Source of the DNA: Deltaproteobacteria bacterium
GTDB lineage: Bacteria; Desulfobacterota; Syntrophia; Syntrophales; UBA2210
Direction of reading: 5' to 3'
Assembly (NCBI GenBank): GCA_016935935.1
Contig: JAFGPZ010000018.1
Location: 1 to 7,922, forward strand
Length of the DNA: 7,922 nt
Shown: positions 7,148 to 7,922 of the stretch, piece after piece
Layout of the letters: every line of letters starts with the position of its first letter
How positions within the stretch are numbered: position 1 is the stretch's first letter
Notes under the pieces: model-generated
The model's input: the letters and a program-made list of their open reading frames with translations, nothing else
The model's database searches: none
What the model was told of the DNA's origin: nothing
Program-made: the position numbers and the translations under genes

Positions 7148-7202
7148 GCCTAACGGTTGAGCTGTGAGGCACGTTTGCGCCCGCATCAGTCACTGGTTGG
7201 GC
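7148..7202 (-). other. Degenerate attC-like recombination site downstream of the toxin gene
   Basis: Read on the minus strand, the element starts with GCCCAAC (7202-7196; RYYYAAC type) and ends with GTTAGGC (7154-7148; GTTRRRY type). On the plus strand these boxes pair over 7 bp with one T-G wobble. Inside, after a 3-by-3 unpaired spacer, TGACTG pairs with CAG-c-TCA (6 bp, one extrahelical C). Then come an internal loop and GGCGC-AAAC-GTGCC. This order follows the established attC layout (R boxes, spacer, L boxes, terminal loop). Its position after the toxin stop fits a gene cassette. The L stem is interrupted and the extrahelical base is on the atypical arm, so chance or decay is possible. 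Confidence 0.4.
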
Positions 7203-7228
7203 CAGTAATAATATTAAATTTTAGAGGC

Positions 7229-7251
7229 CCGACGGGTTGATAACCAGCCGG
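7229..7251 (-). terminator. Possible weak terminator of the toxin-antitoxin transcript
   Basis: On the minus strand CCGGCTGGTT and AACCCGTCGG pair at 9 of 10 positions (one G-U, one mismatch) around a 3-base ATC loop, about 30 bases after the toxin stop. The following sequence, GGCCTCTAAAATTTAATATT, is AU-rich but has no clean U-run, so termination would be weak at best. Confidence 0.35.
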
Positions 7252-7279
7252 CAAGTCTTTTCGACGGTCTGGTGGTTTA

Positions 7280-7546
7280 TTAAGAGTTTATATTCGATTT
7301 GTATATTTCTTTTCGATGCCCTATTCTGAGAATTAGAGCTGTATCACCTATGATAGTAAAGATTACCCTGAAGTCTCCAGCTCTATATTTTCTCAAACCA
7401 GAAAATTTACCTGTTAATGTTGGCAGAATTCCAGCTTTCTCCGGAAGTTCAGACTCAATTTTATCTAAAATCCTTTTAGATTGTCCTTTGTTTATTTTCC
7501 TGAGATCGCGAGAAACGGATTTCTTGAATGCTATTTTATAATTCAA
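7280..7546 (-). CDS. RelE/ParE-superfamily toxin of a type II toxin-antitoxin pair
   Basis: The 88-residue protein has the RelE/ParE fold signature: basic N-terminus FKKSVSRDLRKI with helices at about 8-35, a GLRKYRAGDFRVIF strand pair (50-63) and LILRIGHRKEIYK (71-83). The basic and aromatic residues K53, R60, R78 and Y82 resemble the catalytic set of RelE-type ribosome-dependent mRNA interferases, which favours an RNase toxin over a ParE gyrase poison; this is by analogy. Translation appears to start at TTG 7546, with GAGG seven bases upstream and no other usable start near. The gene overlaps the antitoxin by 11 bases, indicating translational coupling. It is AT-rich compared with the half-ferritin and dioxygenase genes, consistent with transfer. 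Confidence 0.9.
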   Translation of the reverse strand: MNYKIAFKKSVSRDLRKINKGQSKRILDKIESELPEKAGILPTLTGKFSGLRKYRAGDFRVIFTIIGDTALILRIGHRKEIYKSNINS

Positions 7547-7754
7547 GTTCTTTCCTCATAGCATCGATAGATATTGCAGGATCGGTAGTATCGTGCAAAC
7601 GATCATAAGCTACCTGTAGATCAGCTGTCTCGGTTAAATATGCCTCCAAAGCCTTTTGGATATGAAAAGATTTAGGGCGTTCAGTTTCTTTTGCAATCTC
7701 AGACAGCTTTAAGGCAAGTTCATCTGTAACTCTTATGGATAATGCTTTACTCAT
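7536..7754 (-). CDS. Ribbon-helix-helix antitoxin (CopG/RelB-like)
   Basis: The 72-residue protein begins with a short strand (KALSIRV, residues 3-9), then helix A (about 11-24) and helix B (about 28-42, SFHIQKALEAYL), the ribbon-helix-helix DNA-binding fold of antitoxins. The turn KETERPKS separates the helices. Residues 45-72 are acidic and would wrap the toxin. ATG 7754 has GGAGG six bases upstream. It is first in the pair, as usual, and should repress its own promoter with the toxin as co-repressor. The matching tandem half-sites lie just upstream. Confidence 0.9.
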   Translation of the reverse strand: MSKALSIRVTDELALKLSEIAKETERPKSFHIQKALEAYLTETADLQVAYDRLHDTTDPAISIDAMRKELEL

Positions 7755-7765
7755 ACATTGCCTCC

Positions 7766-7790
7766 ATTGTATTTAATTGTAATACATTGT
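7766..7790 (-). promoter_or_regulatory. Tandem ATTGT operator of the toxin-antitoxin pair
   Basis: ATTGT (ACAAT on the coding strand) appears at 7766-7770, 7776-7780 and 7786-7790, exactly 10 bases apart; a further ATTG at 7757-7760 is 9 bases off. TGTATT (7768-7773) and AATACA (7781-7786) also form an inverted repeat. One-turn spacing of short half-sites is what ribbon-helix-helix dimers bind. The last copy is inside the -10 box, so binding would block transcription. Confidence 0.55.
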
Positions 7791-7814
7791 AAGCATTCAT
7801 AAAGCAATATGCAA
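7786..7814 (-). promoter_or_regulatory. Sigma-70-type promoter of the toxin-antitoxin operon
   Basis: On the minus strand TTGCAT (7814-7809) serves as -35 box (3 of 6, with the key TTG) and TACAAT (7791-7786) as -10 box (5 of 6), separated by exactly 17 bases. The start of transcription would fall near 7778, about 25 bases before the antitoxin ATG. Confidence 0.55.
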
Positions 7815-7822
7815 GTTTTTTT

Positions 7823-7880
7823 AATGAACGTCAGGAGTCAGGCGCGCGGGCACCGCGTCGCCTGCACTCCTTGGTTCGAC
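7823..7880 (-). other. attC-like folded site upstream of the antitoxin promoter
   Basis: Read on the minus strand, GTCGAAC (7880-7874) and GTTCATT (7829-7823) enclose a long imperfect palindrome. AGGAGT, CAGGCG and CGCGG pair with CCGCG, CGCCTG and ACTCCT, a 17-bp stem with a 3-base loop. Two single unpaired bases, opposite 7865 and 7858, both lie on the 5' arm six pairs apart. GAAC and GTTC add an outer pairing after a short unpaired spacer. Same-arm extrahelical bases, a central unpaired spacer and AAC/GTT ends are attC traits. The outer boxes deviate from RYYYAAC and GTTRRRY. No T-run follows on either strand, so it is not a terminator. A REP or MITE-type palindrome is the alternative. Confidence 0.45.
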
Positions 7881-7922
7881 AAATCTTTCAGTTCACCGGA
7901 ATGATGTCTGTGTAGGCAAACC

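Noticed and set aside
6919..7167. Plus-strand frames opposite the half-ferritin start and leader
   Set aside because: No ribosome site or family match; they overlap the half-ferritin N-terminus and its leader.
5086..7280. Encapsulin nanocompartment operon around the half-ferritin
   Set aside because: No HK97-fold shell gene and no cargo-loading tail are present in the window.
7833..7871. Intrinsic terminator for a gene beyond the right edge
   Set aside because: No T-run follows the stem in either direction; the run of T at 7816-7822 precedes the stem on the plus strand and is an A-run in the minus-strand transcript.

Overview
The window looks like an anaerobic Deltaproteobacteria/Desulfobacterota-type chromosome of the Syntrophobacterales or sulfate-reducer kind. 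This is inferred from gene content: an SfsA protein fused to a DUF123 (GIY-YIG-like) domain, a TAXI-type TRAP transporter with a fused 4TM/12TM permease, and a rubrerythrin-like half-ferritin next to a persulfide dioxygenase/rhodanese fusion. No rRNA, tRNA, CRISPR array or complete insertion sequence was found.

Layout. Positions 1-171 hold no gene, only a perfect GNRA-capped hairpin. A minus-strand sfsA-DUF123 fusion occupies 172-1347. A 578-base non-coding stretch (1348-1925) follows, with a tandem 15-bp direct repeat that may be an insertion-sequence end. On the plus strand come the TAXI solute-binding protein (1926-2942), a 12-bp stem without a U-tract, and the fused TRAP permease (3149-5086), closed by a strong intrinsic terminator (5114-5160). 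Convergent to this, on the minus strand, is a probable two-gene operon: a 100-residue half-ferritin (6702-7004), then a CstB-like protein (5223-6620) with a persulfide dioxygenase, a pseudo-rhodanese and a rhodanese domain. The right end is an AT-rich minus-strand type II toxin-antitoxin pair (ribbon-helix-helix antitoxin 7536-7754, RelE/ParE-type toxin 7280-7546) with a recognisable promoter and a 10-bp-spaced operator.

How the parts work together. The TAXI protein captures an unidentified organic acid in the periplasm and passes it to the permease; the hairpin between the genes could keep the binding protein in excess. The half-ferritin and persulfide dioxygenase look like a joint iron/sulfane-sulfur/oxygen stress unit.

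The most interesting signal is at the right end. The toxin-antitoxin module is bracketed by two 55-58 bp elements that fold like integron attC sites: paired outer boxes around AAC/GTT, a small unpaired spacer, an inner stem with extrahelical bases, and a terminal loop. Both fit the orientation expected for a gene cassette on the minus strand. This suggests a toxin-antitoxin cassette in an integrase-less attC cluster, but each site departs from the consensus and the idea needs a covariance-model search.
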